A stretch of DNA of 64,000 nt from assembly GCF_041435335.1 (NCBI RefSeq), contig NZ_CP108430.1, positions 7,219,001 through 7,283,000 of the forward strand, read 5' to 3'. Source of the stretch: Streptomyces sp. NBC_01283 (GTDB taxonomy: Bacteria > Actinomycetota > Actinomycetes > Streptomycetales > Streptomycetaceae). A program made the translations under genes and the position numbers. Position 1 is the first letter of the stretch, and each line of letters opens with the position of its first letter. This document shows, piece after piece, positions 34,654 through 43,345 of the stretch. The notes under the pieces are model-generated. The model made no database searches and was not told the DNA's origin. It worked only from the letters and a program-made list of their open reading frames with translations.

Positions 34654-34714
34654 CGTCCTGCGGCCCCGGTGCACTGACCAGATGTCCCGCACCACACATC
34701 GGGGCCGCTCGGGC

Positions 34715-36055
34715 TCACGTCAGTTCCCGCTCGCGGGTTTCCGGCAGCGCGAGCACGCACACCAGGGACACGACCGCCATGGCGCTCACGTACCAGCCGA
34801 CCGACGAGGAACCGAACGCGGACTGCAGCCGCGTCGCCACCAGCGGGGAGACCGCGCCGCCGAGCACACCGCCGAGGTTGTAGGCGAGCGAGGCGCCCGA
34901 GTAGCGCACGTTCGAGCCGAACAGCTCCGGCAGGTACGCGCCCATCGGCCCGTACACCACGCCCATGCAGAACAGCGCGCCGCCGATCGCCAGGGCCATG
35001 AGCACCGGCTGCTCCGTGTCCAGGAGCGGGAAGAGCACCAGGCCCCACACCACCGCGAGCCCGGCGCCCACGAGGATCAGCTTGCGGCGGCCCGCACCGT
35101 CGGAGCGGGTCGCGGCGAGCCACGTACCGGCCGCGAGGAAGAGGCAGGCGACCAGCGAGAGGCCCAGCATGGTGTTGCGGGAGACGCCCAGGGTGCCGGT
35201 GGAGTAGGCCAGGCAGTACGTCGTCGCCGTGTAGAAGAGGCCGTAGGCGACGATCATCCCGCCCGCACCGAGCAGCAGTTCGCGCGGATAGCGCCGCAGG
35301 ACGTCGAGCGTGGGGACCTTGCTGGCCTCCTGGGCGTCCATGACCTTCGCGAAGACCGGGGTCTCGCTGATGCGCAGCCGCACGAAGAGTCCGACGCCGA
35401 CGAGGAGGAAGGAGAGCAGGAACGGCACGCGCCAGCCCCAGGACCGGAACGCGTCGTCGGACAGCACCGAGGACAGCAGCCAGAAGACGCCGGTCGCCGC
35501 GAAGAACCCGACGGACGGGCCCAGTTGGGGGAAGGCGGCGTACAGGCCGCGCTTCTTCTTCGGTGCGTGCTCCACCGCGAGCAGCGCGGCCCCGCCCCAC
35601 TCGCCGCCGAGTCCGATGCCCTGCAGGAAGCGCAGCAGGATCAGCAGGACCGGCGCCCAGATGCCCAACGTGCCGTATCCGGGCAGGAGTCCGACGAGCG
35701 CCGTCGAAAGACCCATGAGCAGCAGCGAGGCCACGAGCACCGACTTGCGGCCGACCCGGTCACCGAAGTGCCCGAAGACCACCGACCCGATGGGCCGCGC
35801 CGCGAACGCCACCGCGTACGTCGAGAAGGAGGCGAGGGTGGCGTTGACCGGGTCCAGGGTCGGGAAGAACGCCTCGTTCAGGACGAGCGCGGCGGCCGTG
35901 CCGTAGATGTAGAAGTCGTAGAACTCGATGGCCGTCCCGATGAACGACGCCACGGCCACGCGGCGCATGCTCTCGGGGCTCGCGTCCGGCTCGGGCGCGG
36001 CGTCCGGCTGGGTCTTCTCTGGTGAGATTTCGCTGTGCACGAGCGGCACTCTCAC
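34715..36055 (-). CDS. MFS transporter of the metabolite:H+ symporter (MHS) family
   Basis: This 446-residue protein has 12 helices with MHS signature blocks: SFIGTAIEFYDFYIYGTAAAL at helix 1, PIGSVVFGHFGDRVGRKSVL between helices 2 and 3, LLRFLQGIGLGGEWGGAAL at helix 4, and GMIVAYGLFYTATTY. Relatives such as ShiA, KgtP and ProP take up small organic acids or osmolytes with protons. GTG 36055 gives the longest product; a few downstream starts are possible and the ribosome site is poor. The substrate is unknown. Confidence 0.9.
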   Translation of the reverse strand: MRVPLVHSEISPEKTQPDAAPEPDASPESMRRVAVASFIGTAIEFYDFYIYGTAAALVLNEAFFPTLDPVNATLASFSTYAVAFAARPIGSVVFGHFGDRVGRKSVLVASLLLMGLSTALVGLLPGYGTLGIWAPVLLILLRFLQGIGLGGEWGGAALLAVEHAPKKKRGLYAAFPQLGPSVGFFAATGVFWLLSSVLSDDAFRSWGWRVPFLLSFLLVGVGLFVRLRISETPVFAKVMDAQEASKVPTLDVLRRYPRELLLGAGGMIVAYGLFYTATTYCLAYSTGTLGVSRNTMLGLSLVACLFLAAGTWLAATRSDGAGRRKLILVGAGLAVVWGLVLFPLLDTEQPVLMALAIGGALFCMGVVYGPMGAYLPELFGSNVRYSGASLAYNLGGVLGGAVSPLVATRLQSAFGSSSVGWYVSAMAVVSLVCVLALPETRERELT

Positions 36056-36099
36056 GTTGGATGTATGGGCCAGTCAATAGCCGGGACGGCCTGTCTCGG

Positions 36100-37449
36100 T
36101 CATTGAGACTGGCGGTGAGCTGCGGTGACGCGATGCAGGTGGACGAGGATGTCGTGGGTGGGCGCGAGCCGGATCTTGTGGGGGCCGTCCGGGTAGGCCG
36201 TGCCGATGCTCTGGGTCAGCCGGCCCTTGCCGAGCCACTTCCGGGCGGCCGCGGGGGCGGTCCGCATGTCGAGGAAGTAGTCGTCGTGCCGCACCTTGTC
36301 GAGGGTGTACTCGTTCGTGCCGCGCTCGGCCGCGCCCACGGACCGGGGCTTCCACGCCTCGGACTCCTCGCTCTGCGCCATGAACGACCCCTGGTCGAAG
36401 GTGAATCCGATGCTGACGTACCGCTTGCCGAGCCGGTCGCGCAGGAAGGCGCCCTGCATCTTCGGGTAGCGCGGATCGTAACTCTCGTACCCGACATGGG
36501 CGTTGTGCGCCGACAGGAGCACCTTGTCGCCGGTCTGTTTCTGCCACCAGGCGGTGTTCCGGGCCATGAGGCGGTCGCGGTACAGCATGCCGTCCTTGAC
36601 CCCTTCGGGGGTGTCGAAGGGGAAGGCGTAGATCGTGGCGGTCTGTGAGACGGACCGGGCGTGCTGCATCACCAGGGTGAACTCCCGGTCGGGCGAGGCC
36701 GGTTGAAGGCGCTCGAGCAGCTTCAGCGCCTCCCGTGCCTGGCCGGCCAGCTTCCGCCGCTCCTCCAGGGGCCTGGCCATGTACGTGTCCCCGTCCGAGA
36801 GGCGGCGGATCGGCGCGTACAGCTCGGTGATCCTGGGCAGCAGGTCCGGCTCGTGCGCGCGGACGTAGTCCTCCACGCCGTCGAACAGCTCATGCCCGAG
36901 TTCGGGGTAGTTGAGGTCGTCGCCCAGGAAGCGCACCTGGCGGTCCGGGTGCTTCTCGTTGTACGCGCGCATCCACGTCAGGAGCTCGACGTACTCCTCG
37001 GTGTCCCAGGGCGTCTTCGCCAGCTCCTTGTGGACGAGCTCGCGCACGTCCCCCTCGCCCCCGTGCACGTACGCGTCGAAGCGCAGCCCCGTCGTCCAGC
37101 TGACTTCCTGGGCGAAGGTGGTGAACCCCTTCTCCTCGACGAGATAGCGGAAGACCCGGTCCTTCATCGTGAAGAACTCGTGCGAACCGTGTGTGGCCTC
37201 GCCCAGGCCCACCACGGAAGCTTCACCCACCATGCGGCCCATCGGCCGCAGGTCCTTGGTGGAGCCGCCCGGGTCGGTCGAGCGGAGGGGGTGGGCCGCG
37301 CGCTCGATCGCCGGGACCGGATTCGCCGGGCCGGGCTCTGTCCGGGCGGCGGCCTGGGGCGCGACCAGCGCCCCCAGGCCGAGTGTGCCGACCAGCGCCA
37401 GGGGAACTGCGCGACGTGCCGTCCGTGCCGGCTGTGCTGTCCATGGCAT
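36100..37449 (-). CDS. Erythromycin esterase family protein, secreted
   Basis: This 449-residue protein with the EreA/EreB fold has the family block VVGLGEATHGSHEFF (Glu and His of the active site) at about residues 79-93. A second region, LLSAHNAHVGYES, carries more conserved His residues. The N-terminus (residues 1-37: basic ARTARR, a hydrophobic stretch, then APQAAARTEP) is a Sec signal peptide. Known Ere enzymes act in the cytoplasm, so a secreted form probably has another substrate. ATG 37449 has GAGGAG 7 nt upstream. It follows the NamZ-like gene, separated by a terminator-like hairpin. Confidence 0.85.
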   Translation of the reverse strand: MPWTAQPARTARRAVPLALVGTLGLGALVAPQAAARTEPGPANPVPAIERAAHPLRSTDPGGSTKDLRPMGRMVGEASVVGLGEATHGSHEFFTMKDRVFRYLVEEKGFTTFAQEVSWTTGLRFDAYVHGGEGDVRELVHKELAKTPWDTEEYVELLTWMRAYNEKHPDRQVRFLGDDLNYPELGHELFDGVEDYVRAHEPDLLPRITELYAPIRRLSDGDTYMARPLEERRKLAGQAREALKLLERLQPASPDREFTLVMQHARSVSQTATIYAFPFDTPEGVKDGMLYRDRLMARNTAWWQKQTGDKVLLSAHNAHVGYESYDPRYPKMQGAFLRDRLGKRYVSIGFTFDQGSFMAQSEESEAWKPRSVGAAERGTNEYTLDKVRHDDYFLDMRTAPAAARKWLGKGRLTQSIGTAYPDGPHKIRLAPTHDILVHLHRVTAAHRQSQ

Positions 37450-37535
37450 GCGGGATCTCCTCAACTCGGGTGTACGGAGCTGAAGATCACGATCCCGGTC
37501 CGCCAGGGGCACCTGCCATCCGGCAGGCACCCCAC

Positions 37536-37567
37536 TCGCCGGTGGGGCCTGCCCCCCCCACCGGCGA
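37536..37567 (-). terminator. Stem-loop downstream of the NamZ-like gene
   Basis: TCGCCGGTGGGG (37536-37547) pairs with CCCCACCGGCGA (37556-37567) in a perfect 12-bp stem around an 8-base loop. A smaller CTGCC/GGCAG hairpin lies just beyond. It probably ends NamZ-like transcription, partly separating the esterase-like gene. Confidence 0.7.
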
Positions 37568-37582
37568 ACGAGGCGGGGCGGC

Positions 37583-38863
37583 TCAGTGATAGCGCAGATA
37601 CCGCTTCCGCACGGCACGGAAGCGGGCGAGCTCGTCCTGCCAGCCCCCCACCACCTCGTCCGTGTCCGCACCCGCGTCGATCATGGTGCGGACCTGCGTG
37701 GAGCCCGTCAGTTTGTCGATCCAGTTGTCGGAGCGCCAGGCGAAGCCGCTCCACACCTTCTTGGCGGTCACCAGGAGCGCGATGCCGGTGCGCACCGGGT
37801 CGTACGCCTCCCGGTCGTGCACGTGGAGCTGGACGCCGCCGATCGTCTTGCCCTGGAACTTGGAGAACGTCGGCGCGAAGTAGGCCTCCCTGAAGTGCAC
37901 CCCGCGCAGGTCCACGGCGTTCGCGGCGGCCGCCCACTTCCGGTCGATGCCGTCCGCGCCGAGCAGCTCGAAGGGACGGGTCGTGCCGCGCCCCTCGGAG
38001 AGGTTCGTGCCCTCGAAGAGGCAGGTGCCGCTGTAGACCAGGGCGGTGTCGGGCGTGGGCATGTTCGGGCTGGGCGGCACCCACGGCAGCCCGGAGGCGT
38101 CGTAGAAGTCCGAGCGCTTCCACCCGGTCATCTTCACGGTCTCCAGCTCGACGGGCCGCTCCAGGAACTCGCCGTTGAACAGCAGCGCCAGCTCCGTCAC
38201 CGTCATGCCGTGCGCCTGCGCTATCGGCTGCCTGCCGACGAACGTCGCGAACTCCTTGTGCAGGACAGGACCGTACGCGCCGCGCCCCGTCACCGGATTC
38301 GGCCGGTCCAGGACGACGAACCGTTTCCCCGCGAGCTCGGCCGACTCCATGCAGTCGAAGAGCGTCCAGATGTACGTGTAGAAACGCGCACCCGCGTCCT
38401 GGATGTCGAAGACGATCGTGTCGACGCCGGCGGCCGTGAAGATGTCGGCCAGCGCCTTGCCGCTCTTCTGGTACGTGTCGTAGACGGGAAGCCCGGTGGC
38501 GGGGTCGTCGTGGCGCCCCTCGGATCCGCCCGCCTGCGCCGTCCCCCGGAAGCCGTGCTCGGGGCCGAACACCGCGACCAGGTTCACCCGGTCGTCGGCG
38601 TGCATGACGTCCACGATGTGCCGTACGTCCCGGGTGACGCCGGTCGGGTTCGTCACGATGCCGACCCGCTCGCCGTCCAGGAGCGCGTAGCCGTCCGCGG
38701 ACAGCCGCTCGAAGCCGGTGCGCAGCCGCCGGCCGCCGCCCGGTCCGCCGCCCGAGCCGCCCCCGCCTCCCGCCGCGGACGCCGGGGCCGCCGAGGTGAG
38801 AGCGGTGGCCGTGGTGGCGGCCAGCAGGCCCCGTCTGGACAGGCTGCGTCGGGACAGGTTCAT
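37583..38863 (-). CDS. NamZ-like (DUF1343, GH171) exo-N-acetylmuramidase family protein, Tat-exported
   Basis: The product is 426 residues. A clear twin-arginine signal opens the protein (SRRSLSRRGLLAATTATAL), followed by a Gly-rich linker to about residue 47. The DUF1343 domain then shows GIVTNPTGVTRDVRHIVDVM, FGPEHGFRGTAQAG, FDIQDAGARFYTYIWTL and VLDRPNPVTGRGAYGPVL. Family members such as NamZ release MurNAc from the non-reducing ends of peptidoglycan fragments. ATG 38863 follows GGAGGT. A role in cell-wall turnover outside the cell is inferred. It is divergent from the SDR gene at 39022. Confidence 0.88.
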   Translation of the reverse strand: MNLSRRSLSRRGLLAATTATALTSAAPASAAGGGGGSGGGPGGGRRLRTGFERLSADGYALLDGERVGIVTNPTGVTRDVRHIVDVMHADDRVNLVAVFGPEHGFRGTAQAGGSEGRHDDPATGLPVYDTYQKSGKALADIFTAAGVDTIVFDIQDAGARFYTYIWTLFDCMESAELAGKRFVVLDRPNPVTGRGAYGPVLHKEFATFVGRQPIAQAHGMTVTELALLFNGEFLERPVELETVKMTGWKRSDFYDASGLPWVPPSPNMPTPDTALVYSGTCLFEGTNLSEGRGTTRPFELLGADGIDRKWAAAANAVDLRGVHFREAYFAPTFSKFQGKTIGGVQLHVHDREAYDPVRTGIALLVTAKKVWSGFAWRSDNWIDKLTGSTQVRTMIDAGADTDEVVGGWQDELARFRAVRKRYLRYH

Positions 38864-38964
38864 ACAGAGACCTCCGTGAGCGCGGTGGCTGTCATGGCCA
38901 CGCACGCTAGCGCGCGGACCCCCGCCGGGGAACGAACCCGGCGTCCCGGCCCCCTTCCATCCGA

Positions 38965-38978
38965 ACATACCGACTGGT
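38965..38978. promoter_or_regulatory. Operator copy 1 of ACATACCGACTGGT (upstream of SDR-FadD-TetR operon)
   Basis: ACATACCGACTGGT lies 43 bases before the SDR start. The same 14 bases occur inverted at 44449-44462 upstream of the kinase-dehydrogenase operon. The pattern resembles TetR-family sites (ACCGACnGGT). The TetR gene in the same operon is the likely binder. Confidence 0.72.
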
Positions 38979-39021
38979 TAGTCTGCGATCACAGCGGAGC
39001 CGCAGTCGAAGGAGACCGAAC

Positions 39022-39786
39022 GTGGAGACCCTGCAGGACAAGGGAGTTGTCGTCACCGGTGCCGGAGGCGGGATCGGGGCCGCGCTGGCCCGCCGGTTCG
39101 CCGCCGCCGGGGCGCGCGTCGTGGTCAACGACCTGGACGCGGCCAAGGCGAAGACGGTGGCCGACGAGATCGGTGCCGTGGCCGTGCCGGGCGACGCGTC
39201 CACGATCGTGCCGGAGGCCCGAGAGGCGCTGAGCGGCACGATCGACGTGTACTGCGCCAATGCGGGCCTCGGCTCCGGCGGCTCGGAGGCCGCCCCGGAG
39301 GAGGTCTGGGCCACGGCCTGGGACGTCAACGTCATGGCCCACGTCCGCGCGGCCCACGCGCTGCTCCCCGACTGGCTGGAGCGCGGCAGTGGCCGCTTCG
39401 TCTCCACCGTCTCGGCGGCCGGCCTGCTCACCATGATCGGCGCCGCGCCCTACAGCGTCACCAAGCACGGCGCGTACGCCTTCGCCGAGTGGCTCTCGCT
39501 GACCTACCGGCACCGCGGGATCGACGTCCACGCGATCTGCCCGCAGGGCGTGCGCACCGACATGCTCGCCGCCACCGGCACCGCGGGCGACATCGTGCTC
39601 ACCCCCACCGCGATCGAGCCGGAGGACGTCGCGGACGCGCTCTTCGCCGGGATGGAGGAGAACCGCTTCCTGATCCTGCCGCACCCCGAGGTCGCCGAGT
39701 ACTACCGCATCCGCGCCGCCGAGCCCGACAAGTGGCTCACCGGCATGAACCACCTCCAGCAGAAGTGGGAGGCGACGGAGCGGTGA
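39022..39786 (+). CDS. Short-chain dehydrogenase/reductase (SDR)
   Basis: This 254-residue classical SDR has the NAD(P) motif TGAGGGIG at residues 12-19, the CANAGLG strand, catalytic Ser in STVSAAG, and YSVTKHG with catalytic Tyr and Lys. Acidic NDLDAAK after strand 2 favours NAD(H). GTG 39022 has AAGGAG 8 nt upstream. Its stop overlaps the GTG of the acyl-CoA ligase (GTGA), so the two are translationally coupled. In this context it may oxidise a hydroxyacyl intermediate to a keto form (inference). Confidence 0.92.
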   Translation: METLQDKGVVVTGAGGGIGAALARRFAAAGARVVVNDLDAAKAKTVADEIGAVAVPGDASTIVPEAREALSGTIDVYCANAGLGSGGSEAAPEEVWATAWDVNVMAHVRAAHALLPDWLERGSGRFVSTVSAAGLLTMIGAAPYSVTKHGAYAFAEWLSLTYRHRGIDVHAICPQGVRTDMLAATGTAGDIVLTPTAIEPEDVADALFAGMEENRFLILPHPEVAEYYRIRAAEPDKWLTGMNHLQQKWEATER

Positions 39787-41483
39787 GCGACGCGACCCCG
39801 ACCGCCTCCATATACGCCGCCAAGCCCTGGCTCGGCCGCCTCAACGACGCCCAGCGCGGGCCCATCGAGCCCGCCGCCTCCGTCGTGCACGCCTTCCGCG
39901 CCTCGGTGCTCAGGGCCCCCGAGCACACGGCCCTCGCCTATTTCGACGGGCGCCTGAGCTACCGCGAGGTGGACGCCCTCACCGACTCCGTCGCCGGACA
40001 CCTGGCCGCGCGCGGGCTCGCCCGGGGCGACCGGGTCGCGATCCTGCTGCAGAACACCCCGCACTTCGTGATCGCGCTGCTCGGCGCGTGGAAGGCGGGC
40101 GCCACGGTCGTGCCGGTGAACCCCATGTACAAGTCGGCGGAGGTCGGGCACGTCCTCGCGGACGCCGACGTGACCGCGCTGATCTGCTCGGACCGCGCCT
40201 GGGAGACATATCTGCGCGACACGGCGGCGGCCTCGCCCGTCCGCATCGTGCTCACCGCCTGCCAGCTCGACCTGCAGACCCGCAACGACACCCGCGTCCT
40301 GGACTTCGAACGCCTCCCGCAGGCCGCCGACGCCGAGGACCTGGTGACCGTCGCCCGGCAGGAGCTCCCCGCCCCCGGAGACCGGCAGCTCGGCCCCGCC
40401 GACATCGCGCTGATCAGCTACACCTCGGGCACGAGCGGCACCCCCAAGGGCGCCATGAACACCCACGGGAACATCACCTACAACGCCGAGCGGCAGCGCA
40501 CCGGCTCCGGCATCCCCGAAGGCGCCTGCTACTTCGCGATGGCGCCGCTCTTCCACATCACCGGCATGGTCGCGCAGGTCGCGGGCTGCCTGGCCAACGC
40601 GGGCACCCTCGCGCTCGCGTACCGCTTCGAGGCCGGGGTCGTCCTGGACGCCTTCGCCGAGCACCGCCCCGCGTACACCGTGGGCCCTTCCACGGCCTTC
40701 ATGGCGCTTGCCGCCCACCCCTCCGTCACGCGGGAGCACTTCGACTCCTTCGCGATGATCTCCTCGGGCGGCGCGCCGCTGCCGCCCGCCCTGGTGGAGA
40801 AGTTCCGCGCGGGCTTCGGCCCCTACATCCACAACGGGTACGGCCTCACCGAGTGCACCGCCCCCTGCGCCTCCGTGCCGCCGGGCCAGGAGGCACCCGT
40901 CGACCCGGTGTCCGGCACCCTCGCCGTCGGTGTCCCCGGCCCCGAGACGGTCGTCAGGATCGTCGACGACCACGGCGCGGACGTCCCCTTCGGCGAACAG
41001 GGCGAGATCACCGTGCGCGGCCCGCAGGTCGTGCCGGGCTACTGGAATCTTCCCGACGCCACGTGCGAGGCGTTCCCCGACGGCGAGCTGCGGACCGGCG
41101 ACATCGGCTTCATGGACGCCCAGGGCTGGCTCTACGTGGTCGACCGCAAGAAGGACATGATCAACGCGTCGGGTTTCAAGGTCTGGCCGCGCGAGGTGGA
41201 GGACGTCCTCTACAGTCACGCAGCCGTCCGTGAGGCGGCGGTGATCGGCGTCCCGGACAGCTATCGCGGCGAGACCGTCAAGGCCTTCGTCAGCCTGCGC
41301 CCGCAGGCCGACGTGGCACCGGACGAGCTGGCGGCGTACTGCAAGGAGCGGCTCGCGGCGTACAAGTACCCCCGCGCGGTCGAGATCCTGCCGGAGCTGC
41401 CGAAGACCACAAGTGGGAAGATCCTCCGGCGGGAACTGCGTTCCCGCAACGACACGAGCTCTCGGCGCGACGAGAGCCAGTAA
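39783..41483 (+). CDS. Acyl-CoA synthetase (FadD-like AMP-binding ligase)
   Basis: This 566-residue ANL superfamily ligase has the P-loop-like motif YTSGTSGTPKGAM near residues 213-225, NGYGLTECTAP, the A8 motif DRKKDMINASGFKVWPREVE, and the C-terminal catalytic Lys in PKTTSGKILRREL. It activates a fatty or related acid to acyl-CoA using ATP. GTG 39783 overlaps the SDR stop. Gene order SDR, ligase, TetR and the shared operator with the kinase/dehydrogenase operon suggest it feeds acids into that pathway. Confidence 0.94.
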   Translation: MSDATPTASIYAAKPWLGRLNDAQRGPIEPAASVVHAFRASVLRAPEHTALAYFDGRLSYREVDALTDSVAGHLAARGLARGDRVAILLQNTPHFVIALLGAWKAGATVVPVNPMYKSAEVGHVLADADVTALICSDRAWETYLRDTAAASPVRIVLTACQLDLQTRNDTRVLDFERLPQAADAEDLVTVARQELPAPGDRQLGPADIALISYTSGTSGTPKGAMNTHGNITYNAERQRTGSGIPEGACYFAMAPLFHITGMVAQVAGCLANAGTLALAYRFEAGVVLDAFAEHRPAYTVGPSTAFMALAAHPSVTREHFDSFAMISSGGAPLPPALVEKFRAGFGPYIHNGYGLTECTAPCASVPPGQEAPVDPVSGTLAVGVPGPETVVRIVDDHGADVPFGEQGEITVRGPQVVPGYWNLPDATCEAFPDGELRTGDIGFMDAQGWLYVVDRKKDMINASGFKVWPREVEDVLYSHAAVREAAVIGVPDSYRGETVKAFVSLRPQADVAPDELAAYCKERLAAYKYPRAVEILPELPKTTSGKILRRELRSRNDTSSRRDESQ

Positions 41484-41505
41484 CCCCGAAAGGCAGGTGG
41501 CGGCA

Positions 41506-42099
41506 GTGGCCAGGACGACGGACGGTGACGGCACGCCCGTCCCTCAGCGGCTGCTCGCCGCCGCCACGCGGCTCTTCGCCGACCGCGGCTACGACCGCAC
41601 GTCGGTGCAGGAGATCGTGGAGTCGGCAGGCGTCACCAAGGGTGCGCTCTACCACTACTTCGGCTCCAAGGACGACCTCCTGCACGAGGTGTACGCACGC
41701 GTCCTGCGCGTCCAGCAGGAGCGCCTCGACGCCTACGCGGACTCCGACGCGCCCATCGAGCAGCGGGTGCGGGACGCGGCGGCGGACGTGGTCGTCACGA
41801 CGATCGACAACCTCGACGACGCCTCGATCTTCTTCCGCTCCATGCACCACCTGAGCCCGGAGAAGAACAAGCAGGTCCGCTCCGAGCGCCGCCGCTACCA
41901 CGAGCGGTTCCGTGCGCTGATCGAGGAGGGCCAGGAGGCCGGCGTCTTCTCGAAGGCCACCCCGGCGGACCTGGTGGTGGACTACCACTTCGGCTCCGTC
42001 CACCACCTGTCCACCTGGTACCGCCCGAACGGTCCGCTCACCCCGCAGCAGGTCGCCGACCACCTGGCGGACCTGCTGCTGAGGGCGCTGCGGCCGTAG
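41506..42099 (+). CDS. TetR family regulator of the acyl-CoA island
   Basis: This 197-residue regulator has a helix-turn-helix at residues ~15-60 (PQRLLAAATRLFADRGYDRTSVQEIVESAGVTKGALYHYFGSKDDL), close in style to KstR2/FadR-type TetR proteins, and a helical ligand domain with FFRSMHHLSPEKNKQVR. I chose GTG 41506 (VARTTDGDG); GTG at 41497 is possible. It starts 22 bases after the ligase stop and thus belongs to the SDR-ligase operon. The paired ACATACCGACTGGT sites at 38965 and 44449 are its probable operators. Confidence 0.85.
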   Translation: MARTTDGDGTPVPQRLLAAATRLFADRGYDRTSVQEIVESAGVTKGALYHYFGSKDDLLHEVYARVLRVQQERLDAYADSDAPIEQRVRDAAADVVVTTIDNLDDASIFFRSMHHLSPEKNKQVRSERRRYHERFRALIEEGQEAGVFSKATPADLVVDYHFGSVHHLSTWYRPNGPLTPQQVADHLADLLLRALRP

Positions 42100-42105
42100 C
42101 GTTTC

Positions 42106-43338
42106 CTACAGGTACTTCTTCAGCTCCCGCCGGGCCAGCGACCGCTGGTGCACCTCATCGGGACCGTCGGCCAGCCGCAGTGTCCTCGCGGAGGCCCACA
42201 GCTCCGCCAGCGGGAAGTCCTGGCTGACGCCGCCCGCGCCGTGCAGCTGCACGGCCTGGTCGAGGATGTCCACCACCGTCCGCGGGGTCGCGATCTTGAT
42301 GGACTGGATCTCCGTGTGCGCACCCTTGTTGCCCACGGTGTCCATCAGCCACGCGGTCTTCAGGACGAGCAGCCGCAGCTGCTCCACCGCGACCCGGGCG
42401 TCCGCGATCCACTCCTGGACGACGCCCTGCTGGGCGAGCGGCTTGCCGAACGCCGTACGCGCCACCGCGCGCCGACACATCAGCTCGATGGCCCGCTCGG
42501 CCATGCCGATCAGGCGCATGCAGTGGTGGATGCGGCCGGGGCCGAGCCGGGCCTGGGCGATGGCGAAGCCGCCGCCCTCCTCGCCGATCAGATTGCTGAC
42601 GGGGACCCGGACCCGGTCGAAGACGACCTCGGCGTGCCCTCCGTGGGAGTGGTCCTCGTACCCGTACACCTGCATGGCGCGGCGCACTTCGAGGCCGGGG
42701 GTGTCGCGCGGCACGAGCACCATGGACTGCTGGCGGCGCGGGTCGGAGTTCCCGGGGTCCGTCTTGCCCATCAGGATGAAGATCTGGCAGTCCGGGTTCA
42801 TCGCCCCGGAGATGTACCACTTGCGTCCGGTGATGACGTACTCGTCGCCGTCGCGCTCGATGAGCGTCGTGATGTTCGTGGCGTCGGACGAGGCGACCTC
42901 GGGCTCGGTCATCGCGAACGCCGAGCGGATCTCACCGGCGAGCAGGGGCTCGAGCCACTGCTTCTTCTGCTCCTCGTTGCCGAACTGGGCGAGGACCTCC
43001 ATGTTGCCGGTGTCCGGGGCCGCGCAGTTCAGCGCGGTGGGCGCCAGGTGCGGGGAGCGGCCCGTGATCTCGGCGAGCGGCGCGTACTGGAGGTTGGTGA
43101 GCCCGGCGCCGTGCTCGGCGTCCGGCAGGCTGTGCTGGTCTACAAAGAAAAGATTCCACAGGCCCTGCTTGCGTGCCTCGGCCTTCAGCTCGCCGACGAT
43201 CGCCGGGGTGTCCCACGGAGAGGCGAGCTGGGCGCGCTGCTCCTCGGCCGTCTTCTCCGCCGGGTAGACGTGCTCGTCCATGAAGGTGAGGAGCCTGTCG
43301 CGCAGCTCTTCGGTGCGGGCGTCGAATGCGAAGTCCAT
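42106..43338 (-). CDS. Acyl-CoA dehydrogenase, ACAD10/11-like
   Basis: This 410-residue FAD dehydrogenase starts with MDFAFDARTEELRDRLLTFMDEHVYPAE. It contains SAFAMTEPEVASSDATNI, TGRKWYISGAMNPDC, GYEDHSHGGHAEVVFDRVRVP and RIHHCMRLIGMAERAIELM, all characteristic of the ACAD10/11 subgroup rather than classical medium-chain enzymes. In animals this domain is fused to a kinase-like domain. Here the kinase is the separate gene just upstream, 7 bases away. The pair may act on 4-hydroxyacyl-CoA, phosphorylation then phosphate elimination (established for ACAD10/11 and Pseudomonas LvaA/LvaC; inference here). It converges on the TetR gene with a 6-base gap. Confidence 0.92.
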   Translation of the reverse strand: MDFAFDARTEELRDRLLTFMDEHVYPAEKTAEEQRAQLASPWDTPAIVGELKAEARKQGLWNLFFVDQHSLPDAEHGAGLTNLQYAPLAEITGRSPHLAPTALNCAAPDTGNMEVLAQFGNEEQKKQWLEPLLAGEIRSAFAMTEPEVASSDATNITTLIERDGDEYVITGRKWYISGAMNPDCQIFILMGKTDPGNSDPRRQQSMVLVPRDTPGLEVRRAMQVYGYEDHSHGGHAEVVFDRVRVPVSNLIGEEGGGFAIAQARLGPGRIHHCMRLIGMAERAIELMCRRAVARTAFGKPLAQQGVVQEWIADARVAVEQLRLLVLKTAWLMDTVGNKGAHTEIQSIKIATPRTVVDILDQAVQLHGAGGVSQDFPLAELWASARTLRLADGPDEVHQRSLARRELKKYL

Positions 43339-43345
43339 GGCTGTC

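Noticed and set aside
36100..37449. Macrolide resistance gene
   Set aside because: The protein belongs to the erythromycin esterase family but is secreted and chromosomal near a cell-wall enzyme. Family membership alone does not show macrolide hydrolysis.
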